Positions 33,917 through 48,282 of a DNA stretch of 64,000 nt are shown here, piece after piece. Made by a program: the position numbers and the translations under genes. Every line of letters starts with the position of its first letter. Positions within the stretch are counted from its first letter, which is position 1. Location: NCBI GenBank assembly GCA_963573315.1, contig OY752141.1, positions 2,604,001 through 2,668,000 on the forward strand, written 5' to 3'. A model generated the notes under the pieces. It was given only the letters and a program-made list of their open reading frames with translations, ran no database searches and was not told the DNA's origin. This stretch comes from Entomortierella parvispora. Its lineage: Eukaryota > Mortierellomycota > Mortierellomycetes > Mortierellales > Mortierellaceae.

Positions 33917-36900
33917 CTAATCGTCCTCCATTCTCTCTCTTGGAGGAGCAACCTCCGGTGCAGGTGCCTCCGTCATAGGACTGTCTACTTCTTCTTCCTT
34001 GTCCTCATCCTTGTTCGCCATCACCACATCATTATTCCTGTCGTTTGTCACCCCTTCTTCCAACGTCTCCTCGTCCACCACAATCGGAGTAGCCACCGCG
34101 TCATCGTTTTCAGGAACTGAGATAGGAGTGGCAACAGGGGCAGGTGTAGGAACAGAGATGGACGGCTGTAGTGTCTCTTCCGTCAAAAGATTGGCTGGTG
34201 GCTCTGGTTCTGTTGCGTCGCTTGGCAAAAACATGGCCAGACGGCCTGCAAATCTGTTCGGAAAGTGAGCTACGACCAAATCCAGCTGCTTTTGAAGCTC
34301 CTGCCACTGACTGAACTCCTTTGCCGTAGGATCCACGCTTTCAATACCAACAAGAACGAGATTTTGAAGGCACTAAAGAAAATAAAAGAGAAAAAGACCT
34401 CCTGATTAGAACCACGGTCAACTTACAACAGGCAAATCCTTTGTTTTCAAAATAAAAAGATGGGTTATAAAAGGCGAGATTCTCGCTTACCGTAACAACA
34501 ACCTTGGCTTCTTCGATCGATACCAGATTCATCGACTCGACTTTAGTTGTCAAAGAAGCACCAGCGTCTGCCTCAACCTCCGTACTGACAGGAGCAGTAA
34601 CAGCAGTAGCGTCGGTGGAGGTTACAGGGGTCACAGGTACATGTCGCTGCAAGATTTCCTGGATCCGAGTAAAGCTCGTCTCCATCGTCTGCTGTACCAA
34701 GCATGTTTCCACGTTCGAGAGTTTGAAGAGCCGACTACCTGTCTCCAGGTATGCCCGACTCAGATTCATCAGGAACACCGTCCGGGCCAAGAACTTTTCC
34801 CAAAAGATGGACACATACGGAGTTTGGAGTGCATGTCGAATGTCTGCGTCATCCTCTGCCAACTCGGCAGTCTCACACAAGATTTCAAAATGGGTCAGTA
34901 CTCCAATCGGAAACTGCTCCATCGCCATCAAAGCCGCTATAAAGATAAGGGGAGGAGACTGTTTAGATCCACTGGGGATTTTGATAGCAACTGATATTGG
35001 GAAATCACAGTCCACACATACCGAGCTCTACTGCATGGCTGTACTGCTTCTTTTCGCCATCGAGTTTGCAAGCCAATCGGGCTAGGGTCCAATATGGTTC
35101 GAACCACTTCTTCAAGATCTCCCGCGACGCTGCCATGTCCAGGCTAGCAAACAAATCTGGTTGCATGTAGATCACTGGTCCAATTCTCATGGGCGGAAGA
35201 CTGGCACTAGAAAACTGTTGGGGAGGATCCAGCACCCCATATTTGCAAAATGGAGAATGAACACCACCAAACATCACTGACACTAAGAGAGATGTAGGAA
35301 GAAACAGCGAATCCGTTAGAGACGACATCCTGGATCACTCAAGACAATTGTTTCTTTTCGCAAAAGGTACAAAGAGGGACATTACGCTTTGATTGCAGCT
35401 GGTCGCCAGCTTCCACTGAACTTCTCCAATCAAAGTGGCTGCTATCCAACTTGGACAAGATCACAGAGGCCTGTGTGTATGTAGCCTCACGAGCAATGAA
35501 CTGCAAGATAGTGATACTCTGCAAAAACACCTCGTAAGGCGCTGCCCACATCAGGTTCCGAAGTAAGACGTCAATGGCTGGACCAATATTGCTCCAATGA
35601 TCCATGGCCTCCGCAAAGTCTATAGGGGAAACACAATATGTTAGTATCTCTTCTGCCGTTTCCTTAAAATGGCTGTCCATAGCAAATCGAACATGAAAGG
35701 ACGCCTACAGGGTGTATTCCTGCACACAGTCATATTGCAAAGATAGTCGTGCAATAGCGATAGAGCAGCAATGGCATAAAAGTTGTCGTCAGTGGTCAGA
35801 GAGGGTGTCTTGTCTGCAGCCACGATGATCTATCGTTGAGGAGTTGTAAAGAAAACATACAGAGATCAATACTTTTTGAACATATGTCCGTTTCTCTCGG
35901 CCATGATCGTTTTCTCCAATGGTAGAACTTTACGTTGGTCAAGTGAACAAGACCATGGCTCCTCAAAAACAAGGCGCCCGACAACTCGTTCTCTGCTTCG
36001 TACATTGCACGAGCCAGCCTATCAGCGACAGAAATTGACCCATGTTAGAGGGTTCTATTTTCTTTTTCTTTTTTTTTTCAAGGTCAAAGAATCAATTGCT
36101 GTCACTTACTTCACAAAGTGATCTCCAAATTTAGGATTGTCGGGATTGTTAATCTGTCGCCAACATTCCCTCCTGTACGCAGGGAGTACCGACAAGGTGT
36201 ATTGCAACATTCGGTCAAGTTCCCCGGGGCACTTGATTCCGGCGAGCAGCAAAGTGTGGTATATGTAGAGAGTTAGCATAAAGTACAAAAGTACATACAT
36301 TTGTATTTGCGTCGCACGATTACAACGCATCCTCTTCCTTAATCAAAACACTTACGTGCATTCCAAAATCACCCCACTTCATGGCAGACAGCGCCCATGA
36401 GTAGTTATGAGACTGGACCCACTCTCGGTGAAACTCGGAGGACAGTTGGGAGAACAGCAGGGTAAGACCAAAGTACACTGGCAAGACCTCCCGATGAAAC
36501 TGAACATTGCTCGGGTGGTGCTGGAGGTATACGTAGAATCCACAGAGAAGTTGACGCAGAGGCTTGTGACCTGCAAGTTTCGAGTTCATTTCCACATCGC
36601 TGTTCATGATCTTTCCCCAGAATACCATCATTTCCTAGAAGAACAAGCATCCATAAAAAGATAAAAAGAATGATGTTAAAGCTTTACTCGAAACCAGCTC
36701 AACTCTTTGCAAGTAACAATATGACAGTGAAATGTTACCTTTTTGTCAAAGTCCAAGTTGACCTTGTGAGCATCAATCTTGGCCAAGAGTTCGAGGAAAG
36801 GGACCCAGTACGGCCGGAACTAATCATTTAATATCATGCCATTAGCGAAGGCAGACAACTCAATGGTCTAACCCGCCACATGTCAACCTACCGAGATTCG

Positions 36901-39900
36901 TTCCTCATCCCCATGGACAAGCTCAGTCAGAATGGCGAAATAGTCTGCAAACTTCCAAGTTTCGTCATCATCTAATGTTAAAGCCCATCAACGATAGGGG
37001 TGAGAAATACAACACGAACACGAACAGTTCAAGTAGGGACAATGACCTTAACCAGAGCGACAAAACTGGCTTACCTCGCCTATGTCCATGATAAAACGTG
37101 TCGTTCATGGGCTTCAGCAATTCCAAAAGTTTTTTAAAGTGAAGGCCAGATTGCTCAGCAGCCTTGGCATCATCCCAGGCATTGAAGGCCTTTTCAGAAT
37201 TCAAGAGCTCCAAGTAAAACTGCCGTGCCGCATGCCTTAGCTCGCTCTCATTTTGCTGAATCATAATATCCATAAGCCATATGTTGCTGTTGGCCAGAAG
37301 CAAAGCCTGCGCGACCCGACCACATTGAACATAGTCCGAAACACTCCGGAAGAACTCCAGGCTTTCAAAGGCCACGCTGTACATGGACGTAGTCTCCAGA
37401 GCCTGTTGATTTAGAAAAAAGAAAAGAAAAAGGGGTAGACAATGTATGTAAATTAGTGAGTGTTAGTTTGACCATCCTCAGCCAGAGAGTAGACAGAACA
37501 AGGGATCACAAGTTTTCGACGCTCTCAATGCAGTCAATAAGGTCTTACCTTGAGCAAGCTCTTGATGATATGCTCTACCCTCTGCTCTAAGGCGTCATCC
37601 TCAATTTGAATAATATCCTTAAGCACTTGCAAAATCGCTCCAAACTGGTCATCATTCGCGTATCCCAAGAGCGACGTGAGCGTATCCAACAGGCGGTTAC
37701 CAAGGCCACGATGGATAGAAAGATGGATCACAATCTTTGAAATAACCGTGCTATCCATTCGATCCTGCAACATCTTTGCGATTAACTGCAGCGGTCGCTC
37801 GTTCACTGGACCATGGCCGCTGTGATAGCACAAGAGTGAACTCAGGTCCGTCTGGGAAAGACAAATGGTTTGATCCAGTTCAGACGATTCACTGGGGATA
37901 TCTTCAGTTGCAGCGTCGTCCGAGTTGGAGCTCGGAGATGAAGCTCCAGAGGATGTCGAGGTCGGTGAGGTAAGTCTGGCGGTGCTCGAGTTTGGCCCAG
38001 AGGCGTGACCGTTCACCTTCTTTTGGGTGCCTTCAATGGATCGCAGGATATCACAAGCCAAGACTAGCTCTTGAACTGTCAACATGAGATTCCGGAACGC
38101 TGGCTTTGTGAACTTGTCGCCCATCTTCTTTTGTCGGGTTTCTGCTTTCTCGTCGCTGAGGTAAAACTCGACCAGCTCGGTGACATAACCAGCCTGAATC
38201 ATGGTCCTACATTGAGCCCTTCCCATCTGTGTCACATTGTACATCAGTCTAAAGTACTCATCAAAGTTCCTCCAGTTTGGACGGGCATTAGGCAACAAGT
38301 CCAACAGTCTCTGGATGACGGTCTGGACCGCCAAGTTCGCGGTTTGGTCCGGCATCTTTACAATGTCCATGGGTGAGGAAAGTCGAGGGTCAGGCGACAT
38401 GATCATAGTGGGTGAGGTGTGGACATATCCGTAGAAACCGCTGTCCTGGCCCAAAAGACTGGAGAGAGCCTCGGATATCAGAGAAATGACAGCCTCGCGA
38501 ACCTGGTTGATTGGACACTCCAGCAGAATACTGCACAGTCGCGCCTGGTTCTCCGTCACTCGGTTCAGGAACTTGGCACATCCAGCCGGATAGCGGGCGA
38601 GTAGTGGCACAAGCGATTTTGTCCACTCGAGTAGCTCCTGGTCCACATCCCGCGCATGAATAAGCACCGTGAAAAAGAAGTCTAGACCGTATTCCATGGC
38701 AAGATAATCCAGTCGACTTTCTTCAGGACCGTCGTTCATCAGAGATGTTGGAATAGATTTGTGGCTGTTGAAGAGCTCCCATACAAAGTTGTAGTACAAG
38801 CGATCAAAGACGGCAAGGTCCTTTAACAGTGTTATGTTTTCCTTTGCGACAACATCTTTGATATCATTTGGTACTTCCCCGGAGGAAGCAATGGACTGCG
38901 ATTGTACAGGGCGTTCGGCGCGTTCATAGAAGAGCATATATGCGCTGTAGGGCTTTGTAGTTGATCGCGGAGGGCTTTTCATATAGGGTGACTCGCTCTG
39001 AACAAATTCGGGACCTCCGAACGCTTTGGCTGGAATGTCACCTGCATCAAACTCCTCCACTTTAGAATCGTTGAAGTGATACCACGAGGTACCCTCGCCA
39101 TCAGCATTGGTCGCTTTCCTCTGATTTCGATCTTTGATATAGGAGTAGTAGTGGCCAGAGTCTGCAGTACCAGTGTGTACCAAAACGCCAACGAGGTCAT
39201 ACTGGAACACGGGAATATCCTGACCTGGCATGGCGTTTGTGGAAGGCGATGTACTTCCACCTTCCTGGACCTGCTCCTTCTTGGTGAGATAATCCAACGT
39301 GTAGGGCTCCATGTTTAAGCGGGTAGGGAATTCGAACCGATCGTTGATCTTGATGCGCCTCATGGTATCCATATCATAATCGAAGCGCTTCAGATGAAGG
39401 ATCAAGTTCTGTGGCAGCTCCTTGATACACGCGCTAAAAAGGAAAATACGCGGCAAGATTAGATACCGGTGTGCGCATATGATAGACTGGCGAGTTTATC
39501 TCACTCTTGACAAAGACGAGCAGCCTTACCGTTTGATGGCGTCCACATGCTTGTCGCAAGTAGAGCATTTGTACTTGTTGTCTATACAGAGCCGTGAACA
39601 AACCAAGTTTTGTCAGTACAAGACTACCATCAAAGTAGCAACTTTTTCTTGAGAATGGACTCTCCACTCACCTCCATCCAAGATTTCGCCCTGAACATAG
39701 AGTTGCAAGCTTTCTTCCAGCGACTTCTTATTTTTGACCTCACACTGGATAGAAAAAAAACTGTCCTCGCGCTCTGAAATGTGCTCGCAGTCCTTGGATT
39801 TGATCTGCTGAACCAATTTGCCGCCATATTGCTTCTTGAAGAGCTCTTCTTGGGGTGAGCCTTTCACGCTGCTCTCCAGTCGATCAAAGAGGATGTTGAA

Positions 39901-42900
39901 GAACTCATCCACGTCCATTTGCACTGCCACATTCATGGGGTTGCCATCCCAGTCTTTGTAAGAATAACAGAAGCTATGGGCGTTATAAGACCTCCTCATG
40001 CTGGTTTGCAAATGTCCAAAGAGAACCTGCAGCTGGTACAAGAGAGTATCGTGCTTGTCAACAGATCCATCCCCTTCGGCAGGAGCATCAAGAATCCCGA
40101 AACGGAACTCCTTGTTCATGAAGAACTGTTGAATAATCGAGTTCACGTAACAGGTCGCTCCCAGATTTTGAAGACCGACATATCCACAGCGTGCTCTTTT
40201 GACAATCTGAGGGTCATAGCCCCACTGGCTGTCCATGTCTGGATCTATAAGAGACACAAAAGATTGTTAGAGGGGACAATATAAAAGAACTCACACTCAT
40301 ATTGGCAATTACGCCATCAATCAACATGGGGCTTTACCTCGGATGAAATTATTGTGAGTCCTTTCAATGACATGACGAAGGATAAAAGGATTGCCCTTTG
40401 TGGCCTCTTCCAGGAATTGCAAGGCTGAGGACCGCGAGTCTTCGCTCTGACATTTTGCCCAAGTCGGCGTCAGGGATGTTGCCTCTGATTGTAAAGGGAA
40501 CAAACAAACGTCGAAAACGTAGTCGATGAACGAAAGATCCATCCCTAGCTTTAAGCGACTATCGGCGCCCATCAAGGCGGTTGCAACTCTAAACATTCCA
40601 ATGAGGATAGTATCCTCCATAGGTGATGCCGCCGTCTAGATTTTGGGCCAATTGATCAGCAATGGATAGCCAGACTGTAGATCGAAATATCTATAGTAAC
40701 ATATTTACCTCGGATGAAGAATGGCTCTCAATATTTGCCACAAGTTTCGCATACAGTGTCCTCACGTAGTCCTCTGAGCATAGACCGGTGTCCTCCCTAC
40801 ACCACACCAAGATAAGAGTGAGACGAATTCAGAAAACCCAATTATAATTAAAATGACACTTTAGGCCACATGTGCACCCCATAAGTAGCACTCTTCCTTA
40901 CCTCGCAATGGATTCAAAAAATTCGAAAAGCTCAGAGCAGTTGCTTTCATACTCTTTGGAAATTGGCAAGAACGACTGAAGAATATCGAGAAAGAAAAGA
41001 GCGGGAGAGACTTGGTTTTGCAGGCTATCCCTATAGTGGAAACGAATCAGTCTGTGAGTACCATGGGGGTTATCATTTAGGATTTCATTTTTTTTTCTTT
41101 CAATGTACCTTTGCGAGCAGAACTTGCGTCCCATATCCAAAATCGTCTGGCGAATCTGAACAGAGTCACTTTGGACCATAGAAACGAAAATCAGCGATCG
41201 AACATCGGCACCGGCCTGGAAGTACTGCCATCCCATAGGTCCGGTGCAGAAATACGAAATGAGATTGGTCGCATTCAAGACAATGCTTTGGTCATCTGCG
41301 AAATAAGATATGGACAGCGATGTAGGACAGAACGTTAGTTTCTGCACTTCCATGGGGCTCATCAACTTGATATTATCGGCCTTTTCTTTTCGTCTCTTAC
41401 GAGTTGTATGTTCTCCTCCCCTAGCAGCCGAGGTAAGAATCTCGGATACAAGCCGGTTCAAGAACACAGGAACGGTAAAGCCTTGAGAACTCGTCGACAT
41501 CCTTGAGGCAAGATCTGCAGAGTTAGCCAGGCAAACTAGAACCTTCAGCATGAGTCCAAGAGCCTTCCTTGAAGTATCGCTGGAGTTGGCTGATCCCAGC
41601 CCGGATTCTGCCATCAGGAGGCCAATCAAATGTTCTTGACCCCCCAGCTCCAAGAACCGCTGGATCCATGTTTGATTCCCAGATTCCTAATGATATGTAG
41701 GGTATGCATGATGAGTATGCACGTCTGCTATAATCATGATTAGCTAGACCAGAGATTCACTTACCCAAGTCGACTGGTCCCGTTTGATTAGGAAATGCAA
41801 GATCTGTAGAGAATAGAGCAGTAGGAATGGTGACCTAGCATCCAAAAGCGAGTCCCAGTTCACATCATCCTGAAGTTCCTCGAATGACCGTAGCAAGACT
41901 GGGCTGGTTGGCAAACGAGCAACGATTTCCCACGCCTGTGAGGCGTATTTGCTATCCAACAAGAAGATCTTTCGGACCCTCTCGAAGAACTCTGGCTCAA
42001 GCAGCAGGTCCGTAGGAAGTCGTCTCTAAACCAATCCATAACGAATGAGGAATTCAGCATGCAGTTTTGTTTCAACAAGACATTTTCTGAAAACAAGTCA
42101 GAGGCGGGATGAATTGGTACTATACCGACGTGACAGTATCCTTTGTATAGTTTGAATTGACCTGTCTCCGGGTAACTAGGAATGTTTGACCATCCTCAAC
42201 GCGGAGTTCTTCCAGCGACCGTTGGTCCCACGCAGTAAAGTAATCCTTGCCTAGGGAAATCAGTCTTATTGCTTCCACATCTACACATCCCATGCGGTTC
42301 GCAATTGTTCGCCGCAAAGACAAAAGTGTGGACGACGGATGAGCAGAAACTTGGAAATTGACCTATCCATTCAAAAGTGTGTAAACATATTAGGAGTGGA
42401 GTTGGCACATTTGCCAGCAACCAACAACACAAGATGCATCTACTTACATGTCCGCCAACTTTGATGGTGAGCATCGACTCCTCGTCCAGAGCTCCGTGGA
42501 TCTCAGGTTGCAAATCGCCACCAATATTTCCACAGCTACAAGAAGACAAGAATGCTTTAAGGATGCCGATACATCGCTCAAAGACTAAGGACATGTCTCT
42601 GTCTCCTTGATGCCCACTGGTTCCAAGAACGTCAGAAGACTGAACAAGATGGTCAACGCACGTTTGGACAAGTCCAGTACGGAAACTATACACTTCATCG
42701 CGTGCTTCTTCTTCCTCATTGCTCTAAATAGGAGGATATGAGTGAGGGGAAAAGAAGTAGGTATTCGAGTGAGTCTAGAATTACGCAGACAATACATGTT
42801 GCTGAAAAATAAATGTATCCATGTATCCATGATTACCTTGATTAAACTGGATAAAAACTCGGTAGCGTGCATTCCTACGATGGGAGACTTTGCATGCAAG

Positions 42901-45900
42901 GCAATCTTCCATATGAGATCCATTCCACAGAGTGGGGCCACTATAATAAATGGCTGCGTTCCCTCGTCATCAGTAATCTAAACGGTGGGTCATCTCTTAT
43001 GTTTAGAACACACGTCTGAGCTTTTAACTTGCCATGAGATCAGCAAAACAAATGGAGGTATGCACTTACGGCTGTCAACAATTGTCGATTCCAATTAATA
43101 ACTACAAAGTACTGTCGTGCACACTGCCACGCCTTGGGTGTAAGCAAGGATATATCCAGGTCAGGAAGTAACTTTTCGTATATGTACTCTGCAAAATGTT
43201 GCTCTGTGATTGCTTCCAGGCATAGAAACGCTTCATCCTGCTCATTAGGACCGATGGGATCCACGATAAGGCATTTCCAAAGTGTCTCCGCCAATCCAGG
43301 AGTGTTCCAGTGCTCCGGCAGGACCCCACACATGCACTTCAAAAAATCCAGTCGAACTTTGAGTTGCATGCTCCTCTGATGCTCATGGGCGATTGAGCGA
43401 GACGAATGCAGAGCGAACGCTAAGATCAAATCAGGCACATGTTCGCGTAAGAAATCTGCACAGGTACAGCAAGCCGTACAGTCCCACTTATTAAGCTTAC
43501 CAGCGTTAGATGGACTAGGCGATGGCGGGGTCCTCTTCACGGATGCTGCGTATGCACTCAGATTGGCAATAAAAAGTTCTGGGAGAGTGGCACATGTCCG
43601 CTTATAGAGCTGTAAAGTTGCGCTGTCGTTGATCGACGGAACTTTAAAGAAGATGACACTACATGTTAGAAACTGAGGGCCGGGATCAATAGCGTGAAGG
43701 GAATTTAAGAAGCACTCAAGAGTCTTACTGAAGATCCCTTGGACGACTTGCAGACTCCAAATAGCACCAGGGTGATTCTCACGCAAGTCTTGCAAGCACT
43801 GTTCGATCAATGTCGCACGATCCTGCTGCAGTGGCCCAACATGCAACCCATCCGAGAGCAAATGAGCAATACCCATGCTGACTTCGCGGTTTAGTGTCGG
43901 AGCTGGTCCAAACGAGGTGTCGTCTTTTGCGTCAACAGCAAGAGTGGATTTCCTGAGGACATTCAACAGCGTCTCGTAGGGTATCAAGGAAATCGTTCCT
44001 TCGAGCTGTTTGTGAATCGCGAAAGAGTGTCGGGTAAGAAGGCTGTTATTATGAACTCTTTTGTCATTGCATCAAAACAGTTCTTCCAAGCTTACCGGGT
44101 TATACTTTGAACGCTGGACCATGGCTTGGAACAATGAACGGGCCAACTCTACTAACTGCAGGTCCCAGCTCTCGAGAGGGACAGCTTGGAGTTTTTTGAA
44201 AAGATGTCGCAAAATCTCCTGTGGCAATTTGCTGCAAACATCGCTTAGAACTTGATAGACTCCATACACAATAGATCTATGTTGGTTGCCCTGAGAAAGC
44301 ACGAATGTTTTTGAGCGAGTCAATAGACCGAGTGGGCGTACGAACTTTCCTATCGCATGTTTCGTGTCGTGAGTCTCAAACTTACTCCAACTGCAGCCCA
44401 AACCAAGTCAATATCTTCAATTCTCAGGACCTTGGCCTGATTCAGAAACATAAGAACGTCGGTGCTTCTCTGCACAATTTCCAAGTGTATGTTTGGTCCA
44501 AAGATATATCCGACTATTTGCAGGCTCTGAAGCTTATTGCAGAGGTGTCTATGGATACAACGATAGAGTAAGAATACGCTACACCCTTCGAGCGATACAG
44601 GGTAATGTTGAGAGAAACTGACCAGCAATTTTCACTTACTCTATAGGCTTTCTATCCTGCTCCATCTGCACTTCCATGTCGATGTCGGACCTACGACGTG
44701 GTCGGGAGCGACCCAGCTGAAGATTTTGGATGCGCACGAGAACCTCCTTCAATTCGACAAGTCCAGCAAGCCTCAAGTCCAAACGTGTAGTCTTCATCAA
44801 CCTCACCGCCATTTCAAGTCGAAAGTCCGCAAACTTGACTTCGCCAAGATTGTACCGCGAGATGGGATCGTGCGCATCAAATTCTTCAAAATGCATGCCT
44901 GGCTCATGAATAACGCTACTGTGCATGGCTTGCATGGGATAGTTCTCCAGAAGGAAGAAGCCGACTTGCCCAATGATATCCAGTATGGTTGCCTTGCTGA
45001 GAGACCTGAAGCTATCCGCGTTGTCCGGGAAGTAAGCGAGGACAGCCGTAATGAGTCTCTTTGAAAATTCAGAGACTTTCAAAGTGTCCCCAGTGATTCG
45101 AATCTGTGAAAGTTGAAGAAAGTGATGTGAGTAGTACGTCTTATGAGCACTGTATAAATACGAAGGAGAACGTCCGAAAGTTCGTTTTACCCGAGAGACT
45201 GGGCCCAGCAAGAGTGATAGGTTCTGGGCTTTCAGATCCAGACGGTCTGGGGTTTCCAGAGGAGCCTCGATAGCCTCCATATATGTTTCCATCCCTCCGA
45301 GTGAGACGAACAGCTTTTGAAAGTCCTGGTGTGAGTGTGGGATTTCTTCCGGCTAATGAGGAGACTTTAGTGAGTACCTTGGTTGTTTAAAAGTAACAGC
45401 GACCACATGAACAACAAAGATCTCGCCCTACCTCGAATCCATACTCTGGAGAATAGTCATCAAACCGGGCCATCTATGGCAAAGAATGCAACAATGATCA
45501 TCACTGAGTATCAATCTTGTTCCAAAAAAAGTACATCATCAGCAACGAATAAAATCATACCCGTTCAGCATGGACTAGTCTCGAGGGTCGCTTTGGATTT
45601 CGCTTGTATATTTCCAAATCTCCATACTCAAACATGGTTGACAGCGCTTGAGAATACTGCTCGGGTAGGGCGCCCTCCATTCGCACAATGAGGCAGGCAT
45701 GCTGAACAAATGCTTGAAGATATTCCAGAATCGATGTTGTATGCGAGTTCAGTCTAAGGATAGAAAACCCCGGTTAATATATTTCAATCATGTTTACAGA
45801 GGTTGTCTGAATGCACCAGGTCCTTGAATCTCTGTGAGGTTACCTGCGGTCAGTGAGGATTTTGGTCCAATTTCCAAGGTACGAATGCTCCAGGCTCTGT

Positions 45901-46896
45901 AGCTTTTCAACAGTGAATGGGACATCAGGAGGGCTTTCGCCTGGAGTCCTCCATTTGACAGAAATTTCAATGAGGTCTTTGATGTCCGAGTAAGCCGACG
46001 GATCCTCTGGGAGTTGATAAGGGTTTGGAGACGTTAAGTAAGGGGGTTCTTTTTTTTAGTCCTCTTTCTTCATTCTTACCCTGAAGAAGCCTCGCCGTCA
46101 ACTCATCGCATGATTGTGTGAACGCATTTTGGGTCGAAAATCCAACATTGGCTTGGATTGGATGATAGGAAGAAGATCCAGCTCCAGTGTCCAGATGTAA
46201 TCCAGCGCCAGAACCAGAGACTGTTCTCAATCTCGGAGGTCGATTGCGTAAGGATCCTGGTCGACGCTTCCGCAGTTGCTCCACCTGCTGTCGAGATTTG
46301 AGATAGGGTCCGTGCTGAAGAGCCCTGTGGTATTCGGCGGTGCCCTGGGCGTTCATGTCTTGCGTCTCTCCCATGCCGGTGTAATCTGAGAGGTCGTCTT
46401 CTTCGTCTTCCTCATAGACCCCATCGTCGTCGGCTTCGTCCTCCTCGTCCATCTCGTCCTCGTCTTCATATTCGTCTGAGGACTGTCGAACAATGTCGTC
46501 GCTTCCGGGACCAGGGGACTCTCCCCACCTCTCTACTGCAGCAGCAGAGTTATCTCCCCAGGACTCTCCCGCAGCAGGCTGTAGCAGCTCAGTATCCGAG
46601 TCGCTATCAAACTCGGATGTGGCAGTTCCAACATACTCTACATCCGACTCTTTTGTCCCAAGAGATGTGTGCTCAGTGACCAGGACAGGGTCGCCTTCCT
46701 GGTAGGGTTGGTATGCTGGGGGGTCTTGCGACCGCAATATAGGGAGTTTAGGGCCGCTCTCGAGCGTGCTGGGTGGCTGCGCTCCTGTGGTTTTTTGAGT
46801 CGGCTCTTGAAGCGAAGGGCCAAGAGTGCTGCCCTGATCTTTTTCTGCGGGTCCTTGGTCCATGGGTCTGTTTATGTCCTTTTCTGCAGAAGTCAT
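33917..46896 (-). CDS. USP34-like giant ubiquitin carboxyl-terminal hydrolase
   Basis: Thirty-two exons (minus): 46896-46080, 46006-45844, 45753-45561, 45473-45432, 45352-45191, 45103-44640, 44548-44386, 44290-44096, 44005-43501, 43455-43070, 42977-42837, 42723-42448, 42362-42126, 42025-41765, 41686-41109, 41051-40902, 40796-40709, 40635-40338, 40244-39672, 39581-39530, 39433-37549, 37402-37075, 36971-36892, 36819-36739, 36634-36356, 36231-36110, 36018-35934, 35829-35709, 35619-35386, 35282-35022, 34936-34491, 34372-33917. The model closes at 3373 residues; human USP34 is about 3500. The catalytic domain has the Cys box GLQNLGATCYVNS (C1738), a CSTC zinc knuckle, the His box HTGTADSGHYYSYI (H2009) and SAYMLFYERAE at its end; DCEHIS and HTGTAD favour USP34 over USP9X. 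The flanks are long alpha-solenoid-like regions, with an acidic N-terminus. Role: ubiquitin removal; substrates unknown. Least certain junction: 42126/42025. Confidence 0.88.
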
Positions 46897-47207
46897 GCCG
46901 TTTTTTTGTAGTATAGTCGCTATTGAAGAAGAGGGCTGGGTTCGGGCTGCTAGGTCCAGGGCTGCTCGGTCCAGGCTGCGGGGAGTCTAGATATTTCAAA
47001 ACACTGCACTGGGTGTGAGAAAAAGATATGTTAGTCTCGGTAGACGTTGGTAGCGGTGGCGCGGCTGAAGGCAGAAAGAAGACCAACGACAGACAACACA
47101 AGAATGGAAATGAGCCAATGACAAGAAATGTCTGCTGTACTGCTGCTGCCGCACGCGTCGTGGGAGAGTGGAGGGGGATTCTGCAAAGAGTTGAGAGCAA
47201 GGAGGGG

Positions 47208-47239
<32 letters not shown>
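47208..47239 (+). repeat. Poly-A run (32 bases)
   Basis: The longest homopolymer in the window, about 310 bases upstream of the USP34-like start codon (poly-T on its coding strand). Confidence 0.9.
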
Positions 47240-47241
<2 letters not shown>

Positions 47242-47842
47242 AAAAGGAATTAACGAAAACGACGCGTCAACGTGAGAGTGGCCATTGGGAATGTCTAGCT
47301 GCTGCACATCTCACTCGTCTCGGCGGTTGTGCACTCGCACAGGTATGGGCTGGCAAGCAAAGCTAGCTGGTTAGAGGGAGGGGAGCGAAGGGGAGCGGTG
47401 TAACTATTGCCAGGAAAAGGGGTTGACCTGCATGGAGGGAGATGCGCGCGCACAGTCATGAAGAGGAAGAGGGCCATCAATGATCTCGGAAGAGAATGCA
47501 AAGGCACAAAGAAAGACAAGGGGAGGGCTGCATTGCATGGGGTTGACGCGGCGACAGTTTGTTCTGCAAGTCGTGTCGCGGGAAGGACCCTCTCGAGGCG
47601 GAGGAGTAGAGTAGACGAGCAGCCAACGTGGCCCGCGGGGTCAAACCTTACGGTCAAGAAGGTCCGCCAAGGAAGGCGATGGCTTTTTAGACTGGAATAA
47701 GGGTGGGATGGAGAGCAAGCAAACCAAGCCGGGTGGGAAAGAGGGAAGGGGGGAGGAAGGGGATGGAGCTGAATGAGAGAGGGAGAGAGGGAGAAAGAGG
47801 CGAGGAGAGTGAGGGTGAGAGAGAGAAAGAGAGAGAAAGAGA

Positions 47843-47945
47843 AGGATGGAATGAGGGTGGATGGATGGATGGATGGATGAATGAGTTGAATGAATGAATT
47901 GAATGAATAGATGAATGGATGGATGGGTAGACAGACAGACGGACA
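47843..47945 (+). repeat. GGAT/GAAT/GACA tetranucleotide repeat block
   Basis: Imperfect runs of GGAT, then TGAA, then GGAT again, ending in GACA units. It is a compound microsatellite in intergenic DNA. Confidence 0.85.
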
Positions 47946-48282
47946 GGGTGCGTCTCCCCTCCCTGTGGGACACTGCTCTGCTCTGCTCTGCTTCTTTCTG
48001 CTTTGCCTCGTTCCTCCCTTCCTTCTCTGCCTTCATTTCCCTCTCTCTCTCTTTCTCTCTCTCTCTCCCTCTCTCTCTCTCTGCATGTCAACATTTGCCC
48101 TGCTCTGCGCCTGCACGCATGGCTGCGGCTCTGGGACGGGTTCCCCCCTCTCTCTTTCTTTTCTTTTCTTTTCTTTATCTGTCTTCTGTCTGTTGTTAAG
48201 CTGTTGCCTCTGCCCCTTCCCCTTCCCCTCCCGTGTCATTGAGATTAAAATATTATTTTTTATACTGTAATATACAACGCCT

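Larger units (their letters stand above)
46897..48282 (-). promoter_or_regulatory. Promoter of the USP34-like gene and 3' flank of copine
   Basis: About 1.4 kb without a supported gene. It includes a 32-base poly-A run (47208-47239), purine-rich tracts on the plus strand (47740-47850), a GGAT/GAAT repeat block (47843-47945) and a CT repeat (about 48036-48083). Small open frames here consist of the repeats and look non-coding. Confidence 0.5.

Noticed and set aside
41052..41108. Reading straight through the 57-base in-frame segment of the USP34-like gene
   Set aside because: It starts GTACAT, ends CACAG and encodes a Lys/Asn-rich stretch unlike its surroundings, so I treat it as an intron; retention remains possible.
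47700..48270. Several small open frames of repeated WMDG, Ser-Leu or Arg-Glu residues
   Set aside because: They are translations of GGAT, CT and GA microsatellites and have no coding character.
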